The position numbers and the translations under genes were made by a program. From NCBI GenBank assembly GCA_964351025.1, contig CAYGLV010000001.1, positions 57,041 through 121,040 of the forward strand: a stretch of DNA of 64,000 bases, written 5' to 3'. The notes under the pieces were generated by a model. That model searched no databases and was not told the origin of the DNA. It saw only the letters and a list, made by a program, of their open reading frames with translations. The DNA comes from CAYGLV01 sp964351025 (GTDB lineage: Bacteria; Actinomycetota; Thermoleophilia; Gaiellales; Gaiellaceae). Shown here piece by piece: positions 36,377 to 43,635 of this stretch; position 1 is the stretch's first letter; every line of letters begins with the position of its first letter.

Positions 36377-37134
36377 GCGGGCTGCGCCGGGTCGCGGTCA
36401 CGGTCGCGCCTGAGCGCGCCGAGGAGGCGCGGGCGCGGCTGCTCGAGCTCTTCCCGGAAGGCTTCGAGGAGCGCGAGACCCGGAGCGGGGTCGAACTGGC
36501 CGCCTATACCGACACGGGCGGCGAGGCGCGCCTGCGTTCTGCCTTCCGCGTGGTAGCGGGGGACGATGTGGCACCTGGCTGGGAGGACCGTTGGCGCGAC
36601 TTCCACCGCCCGGTGCGCATCGGGGAGCTGTGGGTCGGCCCGCCCTGGGAGGCTCCACCTGCGGGAGCCGTTCCCGTCGTGATCGACCCGGGCCGCGCGT
36701 TCGGAACGGGCGCTCATGCGACGACCAGGCTCTGCCTCGAGCTGATGCTCGCTGAGCCGCGCGGCAGCTTGCTCGATCTCGGCTGCGGTTCAGGCGTGCT
36801 CGCGATCGCCGCCGCGAAGCTCGGCTTCGGGCCGGTGACGGCTCTCGACGACGACCCGGTCGCCGTCGAGGTCGCCGCGCGGAACGCCGAGCTGAACGGG
36901 GTGCGAATCGAGGTCGTTCTCGGCGACGCCACGGCGGTACCTCTGCCGGGAGCGGATCTCGCTGTCGCCAACATCGCCCTCACGCCGTTGCGAGCACTGG
37001 CCGGCCGCCTCGACTGCGCGCGCGCGGTCACGTCCGGCTACCTCGAGGCGGATGAGCTCGCGCTTCCGGGCTTCCGTCGGCTCCGCCGGCTCGTCGCCGA
37101 GGGCTGGGCGGCCGATCTGCACGAGCGGAAGTAG
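36373..37134 (+). CDS. prmA: PrmA-like ribosomal protein L11 methyltransferase with a CTG start
   Basis: The SAM-dependent methyltransferase core is clear: DPGRAFGTGAHATTRLCLEL, LLDLGCGSGVLAIAAAKLG and VANIALTPLRALAG. The first ATG/GTG/TTG in frame (GTG 36550) would remove about 59 residues that match the family N-terminus (GLRRVAVTVAPERAEEARAR and ELFPEGFEERETRSGVELAA). The upstream frame is closed by a stop at 36316. The only fitting start is CTG 36373, forming CTGA with the dnaJ stop exactly as other pairs here form GTGA or ATGA. That gives 253 residues. Confidence 0.85.
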   Translation: MSGLRRVAVTVAPERAEEARARLLELFPEGFEERETRSGVELAAYTDTGGEARLRSAFRVVAGDDVAPGWEDRWRDFHRPVRIGELWVGPPWEAPPAGAVPVVIDPGRAFGTGAHATTRLCLELMLAEPRGSLLDLGCGSGVLAIAAAKLGFGPVTALDDDPVAVEVAARNAELNGVRIEVVLGDATAVPLPGADLAVANIALTPLRALAGRLDCARAVTSGYLEADELALPGFRRLRRLVAEGWAADLHERK

Positions 37135-37137
37135 AGT
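37132..37137 (+). promoter_or_regulatory. -10 box for leaderless mtaB
   Basis: TAGAGT, whose TAG is also the prmA stop, is followed by seven bases and the mtaB ATG. Confidence 0.5.
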
Positions 37138-37144
37138 CCGCGTC

Positions 37145-38335
37145 ATGGCGACGTTTTCCGTTCGCTTCCTCGGTTGCAAGGTCTCCTATGCCGACGCACA
37201 GGCGGTGCGGGAGCGGCTGGTCGTAGACGGGCACCGCGAGGCCAGGGGCCGGGGCGAGGTCGCCGTCGTGAACACGTGTTGCGTCACGCGCGAGGCGGTG
37301 GCGAAGTCGCGCAAGGAGGCGGCCCGCGCCGCACGCACGCACGCACGCGTCTACGTGACCGGCTGCGGCGCCAGTCTCGCCGGCGAGCCCTTCGCCGGCC
37401 TGCCCGAGAACGTCGTCGTCGTGCCTCGCCGGAGTGAGGAGACGGCCGCCTTCGTCGCCGGCGACGTCGGCGCGATCGGCTGCGTGCAGGCCGACGCCCG
37501 CCTCGACCGCGTCCGCGCCTTCGTGAAGATTCAGGACGGCTGCAGCTTCTCGTGCGCGTTCTGCGTGATCCCGCTCGTGCGTGGCGGCACGCGCAGCCGT
37601 TCGGCGCAGGCGGTGCTCACCGAGATCGGCCGCCGCGTCGCACACGGCCACCGCGAGGTTGTCCTCACCGGAGTCAACCTCGGCTGCTTCCGTGACCGCG
37701 CAAGCGGCTATGGACTGCCGCGGCTCATCCGCGAGGCCGGCGCGATCGAGGGCGTGAAGCGCCTGCGCCTGTCCTCGATCGAGGTCAACCACCTGAGCAG
37801 CGACTTGATCGCAGCACTACGGGAGACCCCGGCGGCGTGCCGGCACCTGCACGTGCCGCTCCAGTCCGGCGACGACCGTGTCCTGCGGGCCATGGGGCGC
37901 CGCTACACCGCTGCGGCGTACCTGCGCAAGCTCCAGCCGCTCGAGGACTTCAACCTCACCGGAGACGCGATTGTCGGGTTCCCGGCCGAGGACGATGAGG
38001 CGTTCGAGCGGACGCTCGAGGTTGTCCGGTCGGCTCGGCTGACGAAGGTGCACGTCTTCCCCTACTCGCCGCGCCCGGGGACGCAGACGGCTCTCGAGGA
38101 CAGCGTCCCGCCGCGTGTGAAGCGAGAGCGGGGCGAACGGTTGCGCGCTCTCTCGGACACCGTCTTCCGTGAGCGCTGGCGTGAGAAGATCGGCAGCGAG
38201 GACGTCGTGCTGATCGACCGCCCAGGACGCGGCTACGGAACCGACTACACACCCTGGCTCGCGCCGGGGACGGTCGGGGAGTTCGTCCGGGCCCGCGCTG
38301 TCGCAGTGACGGAGGAGGGGATCCTCGCTGCCTGA
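37145..38335 (+). CDS. mtaB: MtaB-like tRNA t6A methylthiotransferase
   Basis: A 396-residue MiaB/RimO-family protein. The N-terminal cluster cysteines are in RFLGCKVSYADAQAV, VVNTCCVTREAV and YVTGCGA; the radical-SAM C-x3-C-x2-C is CSFSCAFC. The short TRAM-like tail and the HLHVPLQSGDDRVLRAMGR block support MtaB (2-methylthio-t6A37) over MiaB. It carries two [4Fe-4S] clusters. The following HIT gene starts within its final codons. Confidence 0.88.
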   Translation: MATFSVRFLGCKVSYADAQAVRERLVVDGHREARGRGEVAVVNTCCVTREAVAKSRKEAARAARTHARVYVTGCGASLAGEPFAGLPENVVVVPRRSEETAAFVAGDVGAIGCVQADARLDRVRAFVKIQDGCSFSCAFCVIPLVRGGTRSRSAQAVLTEIGRRVAHGHREVVLTGVNLGCFRDRASGYGLPRLIREAGAIEGVKRLRLSSIEVNHLSSDLIAALRETPAACRHLHVPLQSGDDRVLRAMGRRYTAAAYLRKLQPLEDFNLTGDAIVGFPAEDDEAFERTLEVVRSARLTKVHVFPYSPRPGTQTALEDSVPPRVKRERGERLRALSDTVFRERWREKIGSEDVVLIDRPGRGYGTDYTPWLAPGTVGEFVRARAVAVTEEGILAA

Positions 38336-38663
38336 CGCCCCCGATTGCCTCTTCTGCCGGCTCGCCCGAGAGGGCGACTTCGTCCACAAGGCCGACGGCT
38401 TCGCTGCGATTCGGGACATCAACCCGCAGGCCGAAACGCACCTGCTCGTGCTTCCGGAACGGCACGTGGACAGCTTCCGCGATGTCGCGGCCTTTCCGCC
38501 GGAGGAGGCCAAGCGGATGCTCGACTTCGTCGCTGCCACCGCGCGCGCCGCCGGCCTGACCGACTACCGTGTGCTCGTCAACGTCGGTCCCGGCGGCGGC
38601 CAGACGATCTACCATCTGCACTGGCACGTCCTGGGCGGCAGAATCCGAGGGATGCCCGAATGA
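38328..38663 (+). CDS. HIT family nucleotide-binding protein with a CTG start
   Basis: The frame reads LPDAPDCLFCRLAREGDF..., then AIRDINPQAETHLLVLPERH and the histidine triad IYHLHWHVLGG: a 111-residue Hint-like hydrolase acting on nucleotide phosphoramidates. Upstream the frame closes at a TGA (38307), and no ATG, GTG or TTG lies before the conserved DCLFC block. The CTG at 38328 has a near-perfect ribosome site, GGAGGAGGGG, seven bases before it. The next usual start (GTG 38448) would delete the N-terminal third. It overlaps the mtaB end and couples to the next gene by ATGA. Confidence 0.85.
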   Translation: MPDAPDCLFCRLAREGDFVHKADGFAAIRDINPQAETHLLVLPERHVDSFRDVAAFPPEEAKRMLDFVAATARAAGLTDYRVLVNVGPGGGQTIYHLHWHVLGGRIRGMPE

Positions 38664-39103
38664 GCGTCGTCACACGAATCGAGCAGGAATTGAAGGACGC
38701 GCGTCTTGCGCGGGACGAAGCGCGCCGTGACGCGCTCAGCCTGCTGCTCTCCGCGCTGCGTTCGGCCGAGAAGGAGCTGCAGCGTCCTCTCTCCGACGAC
38801 GAGGGGCTCCAGGTGCTCCAGCGCGAGCGCAAGCGGCGCATCGAGGCGGCCGAGGCGTTCCGCGCGGGTGGCCGCGAGGAGCAGGCCGCGAAGGAGGAGT
38901 ACGAGCTCGGGGTGCTCGAAACGTTCATGCCCGAGCCGCTCTCCGAAGATGACCTCGAGGAGATCGTCGACAACGTGATCGCCGAGGTGGGCGCGACGAG
39001 CCTCCTCGACCTCGGCCGCGTGATGGCCGACGCGATGAAGCAGGTCTCCGGACGCGCCGACGGCTCGACGGTGAGCCAGCTCGTGCGGGAAAAGCTCGCC
39101 TGA
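38660..39103 (+). CDS. yqeY: GatB/YqeY domain protein
   Basis: A 147-residue YqeY protein: IEQELKDARLARDEARRDAL, LQVLQRERKRRIEAAEAFRA, FMPEPLSEDDLEEIVDNVIA and GRVMADAMKQVSGRADGSTV are the family blocks. It resembles the tail domain of the GatB amidotransferase subunit; its own function is not established. The ATGA overlap couples it to the HIT gene. Confidence 0.88.
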   Translation: MSVVTRIEQELKDARLARDEARRDALSLLLSALRSAEKELQRPLSDDEGLQVLQRERKRRIEAAEAFRAGGREEQAAKEEYELGVLETFMPEPLSEDDLEEIVDNVIAEVGATSLLDLGRVMADAMKQVSGRADGSTVSQLVREKLA

Positions 39104-39109
39104 CCCGGT

Positions 39110-39133
39110 CCAGCCCCCCTCATGGGGGGCTGG
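39110..39133 (+). terminator. Hairpin after yqeY
   Basis: A 10-base-pair stem, CCAGCCCCCC/GGGGGGCTGG with loop TCAT, lies six bases after the yqeY stop. There is no U-tract, so it may act with Rho or simply protect the 3' end. The remaining ~80 bases to phoH hold only the phoH promoter box. Confidence 0.5.
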
Positions 39134-39215
39134 CGACCCCCTACCGGCACGCTAGCGGGGATCTCCGCACGCAGGAGTGACGGCTTCGTGCCCCGAGTCG
39201 GTCGGAGGCGGTCCC

Positions 39216-39221
39216 TAGACT
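39216..39221 (+). promoter_or_regulatory. -10 box for leaderless phoH
   Basis: TAGACT, then seven bases, then the phoH GTG at 39229. The same TAGACT-N7 start arrangement occurs at the DUF2277 gene and at 63946. Confidence 0.5.
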
Positions 39222-39228
39222 GAGCGGT

Positions 39229-40188
39229 GTGCACGACGTCCTCGACATCTCGAACGAGGTCGCCGCGGAGCTCGCGGGGATCGGCGACGGCGTGCTCGAC
39301 TCGTTGCGCGAGCGGCTCGGCTGCAAGCTGCTGCTGCGCGGCAACCGGCTGACGCTCGACGGCGACGACGAGAAGGTCCTCGCCGCCCGCGCGGTCGTGG
39401 ACGAGCTCGTCGAGCTGGTCGAGGGCGGTCACGACATCGGCCCGGACACCGTCGGTGCGGTGCTCGCAGCGCTCGACCAGGCTGCGGACATCCGCGACGT
39501 CTTCGAGGACGTCGTCTGGCGCCACCGCGGCAAGAAGATCGCCCCCAAGACGATCACGCAGAAGCGCTACGTGGACGCGATCCGCAGCCAGACCGTCACG
39601 TTCGGGATCGGGCCGGCGGGGACCGGGAAGACGTACCTCGCGATGGCGCTCGCCGTCGCCGCGCTCTCCGAGCGGCAGGTCGGGCGCGTCATCCTCACGC
39701 GCCCCGCCGTCGAGGCCGGCGAGCGGCTCGGCTTCCTGCCCGGCGACATGCTCGCCAAGGTCGACCCGTACCTGCGCCCGCTCTTCGACGCTCTCTACGA
39801 CATGCTCGACGCCGACCGGCTCGCCGCCTTCATGGATCGGGGCACGATCGAGGTCGCGCCGCTCGCCTTCATGCGCGGGCGCACGCTCAACGACTCCTTC
39901 ATCATTCTCGACGAGGCCCAGAACACGAGCCCCGAGCAGATGCAGATGTTCCTGACGCGGCTCGGCTTCGGCTCGAAGGTCGTCGTCACGGGCGACGTCA
40001 CGCAGGTCGATCTGCCCCGCGAGCAGGCCTCCGGCCTGATCCAGGTGCGCGAGATCCTCGGCGGCGTCGACGGGATCGCCTTCGTCGAGTTCTCCCACCA
40101 GGACGTCGTCCGGCACAAGCTCGTGCAGCGGATCGTCGAGGCCTACCGCGAGCACGCGGAGGCGACCGGCACGCAGCGCAACCGGTAG
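39229..40188 (+). CDS. phoH: PhoH family ATPase
   Basis: A 319-residue protein with an N-terminal KH-like region, then Walker A in GIGPAGTGKTYLAMALAV, the conserved RPAVEAGERLGFLPGDM and Walker B/DEAQNTSPEQMQMFLTR. PhoH-like proteins are ATP-binding and often linked to RNA metabolism; the exact role is unknown. In most bacteria it precedes ybeY, as here, four bases apart. Confidence 0.93.
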   Translation: MHDVLDISNEVAAELAGIGDGVLDSLRERLGCKLLLRGNRLTLDGDDEKVLAARAVVDELVELVEGGHDIGPDTVGAVLAALDQAADIRDVFEDVVWRHRGKKIAPKTITQKRYVDAIRSQTVTFGIGPAGTGKTYLAMALAVAALSERQVGRVILTRPAVEAGERLGFLPGDMLAKVDPYLRPLFDALYDMLDADRLAAFMDRGTIEVAPLAFMRGRTLNDSFIILDEAQNTSPEQMQMFLTRLGFGSKVVVTGDVTQVDLPREQASGLIQVREILGGVDGIAFVEFSHQDVVRHKLVQRIVEAYREHAEATGTQRNR

Positions 40189-40192
40189 GCCT

Positions 40193-40570
40193 ATGATCGC
40201 AGTCGAGATCGAGAACAGGAGCGGCGAGGCCGTGGACGAGCGCGGCGCGGCCGAGGTCGCCCAGGCCGTGCTCGCCGGCGAGGGTGTCGCGGAGGGCGAG
40301 CTCGGCCTTTCGTTCGTGGGCCCGGAGGAGATGCGGGAGCTCAAGCGCGAGCACCTGGGCGTGGACGAGGTAACCGACGTCCTCTCGTTCCCGCTCGACG
40401 GCCGCGACGAGCTGCCCGCGGGGCTGCCGCGCGCGCTCGGCGATGTCGTCCTCTGCCCGCACGTGGTCGGCGACGACTGGCGCGCGCCGCTCGTGCACGG
40501 GCTGCTGCACCTGCTGGGCTACGACCACGGAGCCGAGATGGAGGCGCGCGAGCGCGTGCACGCCGGATGA
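40193..40570 (+). CDS. ybeY: YbeY endoribonuclease/rRNA maturation factor
   Basis: A 125-residue zinc protein. The metal motif H-G-x-L-H-x2-G-Y-D-H appears as HGLLHLLGYDHG, preceded by TDVLSFPLDGRDELPAG and LGDVVLCPHVVG. It helps mature 16S rRNA 3' ends. It is slightly shorter than E. coli YbeY. The following kinase/phosphatase gene overlaps its stop. Confidence 0.93.
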   Translation: MIAVEIENRSGEAVDERGAAEVAQAVLAGEGVAEGELGLSFVGPEEMRELKREHLGVDEVTDVLSFPLDGRDELPAGLPRALGDVVLCPHVVGDDWRAPLVHGLLHLLGYDHGAEMEARERVHAG

Positions 40571-41289
40571 GCCCGAGCCGCCGGCCACCCCCGATCGTCG
40601 AGAGCTTCAACTACGCCTTCGAGGGGATCATCCACGTGCTCCGCACCCAGCGGAACATGCGGATCCACTTCCTCGCGGCGGCGCTCGTGCTGATTGCGGC
40701 GCTCGCGTTCGGCGTGGCGAAGATCGAGCTGATCGCCCTGCTGCTCGCGATCGCCTTCGTCCTGATCGCGGAGATGATCAACACGGCGGTCGAGGCTGCG
40801 GTGGACGTGGCGAGCACGTCGTTCGACCCGATCGCGAAGCTGGCAAAGGACATCGCAGCGGGGGCTGTCCTGATCGCCGCGGTCACAGCCGTGGCGGTCG
40901 GCTACCTCGTCTTCTCGGGCTCGGTCGCCGACCGCAGCTCGCGCTATCTCGACCGGCTCGAGAACGCGCCTGCCGAGGTGACGCTGACTGCGCTCGTCCT
41001 GACGACGGTGATCGTGATCGCGACCAAGGCGCTCACGCGCAGCGGGACGCCGCTGCGCGGCGGGCTTCCGTCGGGGCATGCGGGCGTCGCCTTCGCGGCC
41101 TGGATGGCGGTGACGCTCGTGCTCGAAGACTCGGGGCACCGTTTCCTGATCTCGTCCCTGACCTTCATCATGGCCATGCTGGTGGCGCAGACCCGTGTCG
41201 AGTCCGGCGTGCACTCCTCTGTCGAGGTGGGGTTCGGCGCGGTGCTCGGCGCTCTCGTGACGCTCGTCCTCTTCCAGGTGTTCCAGTGA
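40567..41289 (+). CDS. DgkA-type lipid kinase fused to a PAP2-like phosphatase domain
   Basis: A 240-residue membrane protein. Residues ~1-120 are a DgkA/UndK-type kinase (FNYAFEGIIHVLRTQRNMRI, then FVLIAEMINTAVEAAVDVAS). Residues ~130-240 look like a PAP2 lipid phosphatase: KALTRSGTPLRGGLPSGHAG carries the SGH motif, and QTRVESGVHSSVEVGFGAVL stands for the usual S-R-x5-H-x3-D, with Glu or Val in place of the Asp. It likely acts on undecaprenol or undecaprenyl phosphates. The two opposed activities in one chain could balance the lipid carrier. It overlaps the starts and stops of both neighbours. Confidence 0.82.
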   Translation: MSPSRRPPPIVESFNYAFEGIIHVLRTQRNMRIHFLAAALVLIAALAFGVAKIELIALLLAIAFVLIAEMINTAVEAAVDVASTSFDPIAKLAKDIAAGAVLIAAVTAVAVGYLVFSGSVADRSSRYLDRLENAPAEVTLTALVLTTVIVIATKALTRSGTPLRGGLPSGHAGVAFAAWMAVTLVLEDSGHRFLISSLTFIMAMLVAQTRVESGVHSSVEVGFGAVLGALVTLVLFQVFQ

Positions 41290-41648
41290 CCGACCTCGAG
41301 CTGCTCGCCCGCGCCGACGCGATCGCCGCGCGCGCGTACGCGCCGTACTCGAGCTTCCCCGTCGGGTGCGCGGTGCTCACGCGCGACGGGCGCGTGCTCG
41401 AGGGAGTCAACGTCGAGAACGCCGCCTACCCGCTCGGGATCTGCGCCGAGCGGAACACGTTCGGCACCGCCGTCAGCGAGGGCTACGCGCCGGGCGACTT
41501 CGTCGCCGTTGCGATCACCGCTTCGCCGTGCGGCGGCTGCCGCCAGTGGCTCCACGAGATGCGGGTCGAGCGCGTCGTCTTCCGCAACCGCGGCGAAGTG
41601 CTGACGATGACTCCCGCCGAGCTTCTCCCGGAGACGTTCGAGCTGTGA
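41286..41648 (+). CDS. cdd: Cytidine deaminase
   Basis: A 120-residue tetrameric-type enzyme. YAPYSSFPVGCAVLTRDG, NVENAAYPLGICAERNTFGT (zinc Cys and catalytic Glu) and ASPCGGCRQWLHEM (zinc cysteines) define it. It deaminates cytidine and deoxycytidine to the uridines. The GTG overlaps the previous stop, and era starts in its last bases (GTGA). Confidence 0.93.
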   Translation: MTDLELLARADAIAARAYAPYSSFPVGCAVLTRDGRVLEGVNVENAAYPLGICAERNTFGTAVSEGYAPGDFVAVAITASPCGGCRQWLHEMRVERVVFRNRGEVLTMTPAELLPETFEL

Positions 41649-42505
41649 AGACCGGTTTCGTTGCCGTAGCGGGACGCCCGAACGTCGGCAAGTCGACGCT
41701 GATGAATGCGCTCTGCGGCGAGAAGATCGCGATCGTCTCCGACAAGCCGCACACGACCCGGCGGCGGATCTTCGGCGTCGCCAACGGCCCCGACTGGCAG
41801 CTCGTACTCGTCGACCTGCCCGGCTTCCAGCGGCCGCTGGACGCGCTCACCAAGCGGATGCAGAAGACCGTGGACTCGTCGTTCGACGACGTGGACGCGG
41901 TGCTGTTCGTCCTCTCGGCGCGGGAGCGGATCGGGGCCGGCGACAAGTTCATCGCCAAGCGGATCTATGCGCTCGGCGTGCCGGTGATCATCGCTCTGAA
42001 CAAGGTCGACCGGCTGAAGCCCGGCCACATCGCCGAGCAGATGAAGGCGGCCGCGGTGCTCGGCGACTTCCACGCCCTCCACCCGGTCAGCGCCGTCACC
42101 AAGGACGGCGTCGGTGAGCTGCGCGACGACCTCGTGTTCCTGCTGCCCGAGGGGCAGCCGCACTTCCCGCTCGAGCAGACGACCGACCAGTCCGTGGGGG
42201 AGCGGATCTCGGAGCTCGTGCGCGAGAAGGCACTGCAGCTCACGCGCGAGGAGGTGCCGCACTCGATCACCGTCGAGCTCGACGAGATCGAGGACAAGGT
42301 CGTGCGCGCGTTCCTGCTCGTCGAGACCGAGTCGCAGAAGCTGATCCTGATCGGCAAGCGCGGCGCGATGATCCGCGAGATCGGAACGCGTGCCCGGCCC
42401 GAGATCGAGCAGCTGCTCGGCCGCAAGGTCTTCCTCCAGCTCGTCGTCAAGGTACGTCCCAAGTGGCGCCGCGACGAGAAGACGCTGGAGCGGCTCGGGC
42501 TCTAG
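41645..42505 (+). CDS. era: Era GTPase
   Basis: A 286-residue GTPase with G1 GRPNVGKSTLM, G2 DKPHTTRRRIFGV, G3 DLPGFQRP and G4 NKVDRLKPG, then a C-terminal KH domain with LIGKRGAMIREIGTRARPEI. It binds the 3' end of 16S rRNA and checks 30S assembly. YbeY, Era and PhoH in one cluster make a small-subunit maturation group. Confidence 0.95.
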   Translation: MKTGFVAVAGRPNVGKSTLMNALCGEKIAIVSDKPHTTRRRIFGVANGPDWQLVLVDLPGFQRPLDALTKRMQKTVDSSFDDVDAVLFVLSARERIGAGDKFIAKRIYALGVPVIIALNKVDRLKPGHIAEQMKAAAVLGDFHALHPVSAVTKDGVGELRDDLVFLLPEGQPHFPLEQTTDQSVGERISELVREKALQLTREEVPHSITVELDEIEDKVVRAFLLVETESQKLILIGKRGAMIREIGTRARPEIEQLLGRKVFLQLVVKVRPKWRRDEKTLERLGL

Positions 42506-42519
42506 ACGGGGGAGACAGC

Positions 42520-42538
42520 GAGAGCCGCGGGGGCTCTC
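42520..42538 (+). terminator. Hairpin after era
   Basis: GAGAGCC-GCGGG-GGCTCTC forms a 7-base-pair stem 14 bases after the era stop. No U-tract follows. The remaining ~140 bases before the cupin gene contain nothing else I recognise except a GAGGAGGA ribosome site. Confidence 0.45.
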
Positions 42539-42679
42539 CGGCGAGAGCACGTTCGCGCAGGCCGAGATCGTCCCCCGAGAGCGCTCCTTCGCCGATCCGC
42601 CGGCGTTTGGACCTGCGCGATTGAGCAGCGTCTGATGTAGTTAACGCGTTCCGCCGCGCTCCGACATGAGGAGGATCCT

Positions 42680-43015
42680 GTGACTGATCCGACGACGACC
42701 GATCCCGACAAGTACAAGGTGATCTTCGAGAACGACCGTGTGAGAGTCCTGGAATACCGTGACGAGCCCGGTCAGAAGACGAGCCCGCACGAGCACCCGG
42801 ACAGCCTCATGTACACGTTGAGCGGCTTTCAGCGACGGCTGATCGGGGCCAGTGGCGAGAGTCGTGACGCCGCGCTCGAGCCGGGTGAGGTCCGCTGGCT
42901 CGACGCCCAGACCCACAGCGGCGAGAACATCGGCTCGACGCCGACACACGTGCTCTTCGTCGAGTTGAAGGAGGGGCGCGGAACCGCAACGGGCGGAACT
43001 CTCGGCCCGTCGTAA
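42680..43015 (+). CDS. Small cupin-domain protein
   Basis: A 111-residue protein. VIFENDRVRVLEYRDEPGQK, then SPHEHPDSLMYTLSGFQRRL shows the first cupin metal-binding motif (H-x-H), and LEPGEVRWLDAQTHSGENIG with THVLFVELK the second. No enzymatic function can be assigned. The GTG is preceded by GAGGAGGATCCT, a good ribosome site, so this gene is not leaderless. Confidence 0.75.
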   Translation: MTDPTTTDPDKYKVIFENDRVRVLEYRDEPGQKTSPHEHPDSLMYTLSGFQRRLIGASGESRDAALEPGEVRWLDAQTHSGENIGSTPTHVLFVELKEGRGTATGGTLGPS

Positions 43016-43056
43016 CCGCGCGCACCGGGCCTGGAGCTTCGCTGCAGCGGAGCCGA

Positions 43057-43635
43057 CTATGCCGTGGCGCGGTTTCGGCGCCGGTTCAGCGCGATCGCAG
43101 CGATTGCTGCCGTCAGCGTCGAGCCGCTGAGCCCGAGCGCGAGGTCGCCGAGCGTGTCCGTGTACGCTGCTGCGAACTCCGGTGAGTTGCGGATGAAGGC
43201 GAAATACTCGCCGACCTCCCACAGGATCGCAGTCACTCCGCCGAAGCCGGCGACGAGCGAGAAGAGCTCCGCCCGCCTGACCTCGGTACGGTGCAGCGCC
43301 GCGGCGACCGCACCGCTCAAGAGCGCCCAGTTCACGAAGTGGTTCGCGTCGTCCCACCAGTCGATCGTGTCGTAGAGGTTGAGCGCGTTGCCGGCCGTGT
43401 CGATCAGAAATGGGAGGACGAAGAGCGTGTCGGCCGCAAACGGGTAGGGCGGACGCCGACGACGCGCGGCCCAGATCGCGGGCACGACGAGAGCTGCGAT
43501 CGAATAGCCGACGAGTCGCCAGCCGAACGCCTTCCCCGCAAAGCGCTCGAGGCCGGAGAAGGCGCCGAAGGCGAGCAGGAGCACGAGCGAGAGCTTCACC
43601 GCGAGATCGAGCCAGAGTGCCGGCGTCCGTTTCAC
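43057..43635 (-). CDS. Membrane protein, DUF2238-like
   Basis: A 192-residue protein with about five or six membrane segments. ADTLFVLPFLIDTAGNALNL, DTIDWWDDANHFVNWALLSG and ILWEVGEYFAFI place charged residues (Asp, His, Glu) in or near the membrane, as in DUF2238/YjdF-like proteins. The GTG overlaps the MFS gene stop as GTGA. Function unknown; the family call is tentative. Confidence 0.7.
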   Translation of the reverse strand: MKRTPALWLDLAVKLSLVLLLAFGAFSGLERFAGKAFGWRLVGYSIAALVVPAIWAARRRRPPYPFAADTLFVLPFLIDTAGNALNLYDTIDWWDDANHFVNWALLSGAVAAALHRTEVRRAELFSLVAGFGGVTAILWEVGEYFAFIRNSPEFAAAYTDTLGDLALGLSGSTLTAAIAAIALNRRRNRATA

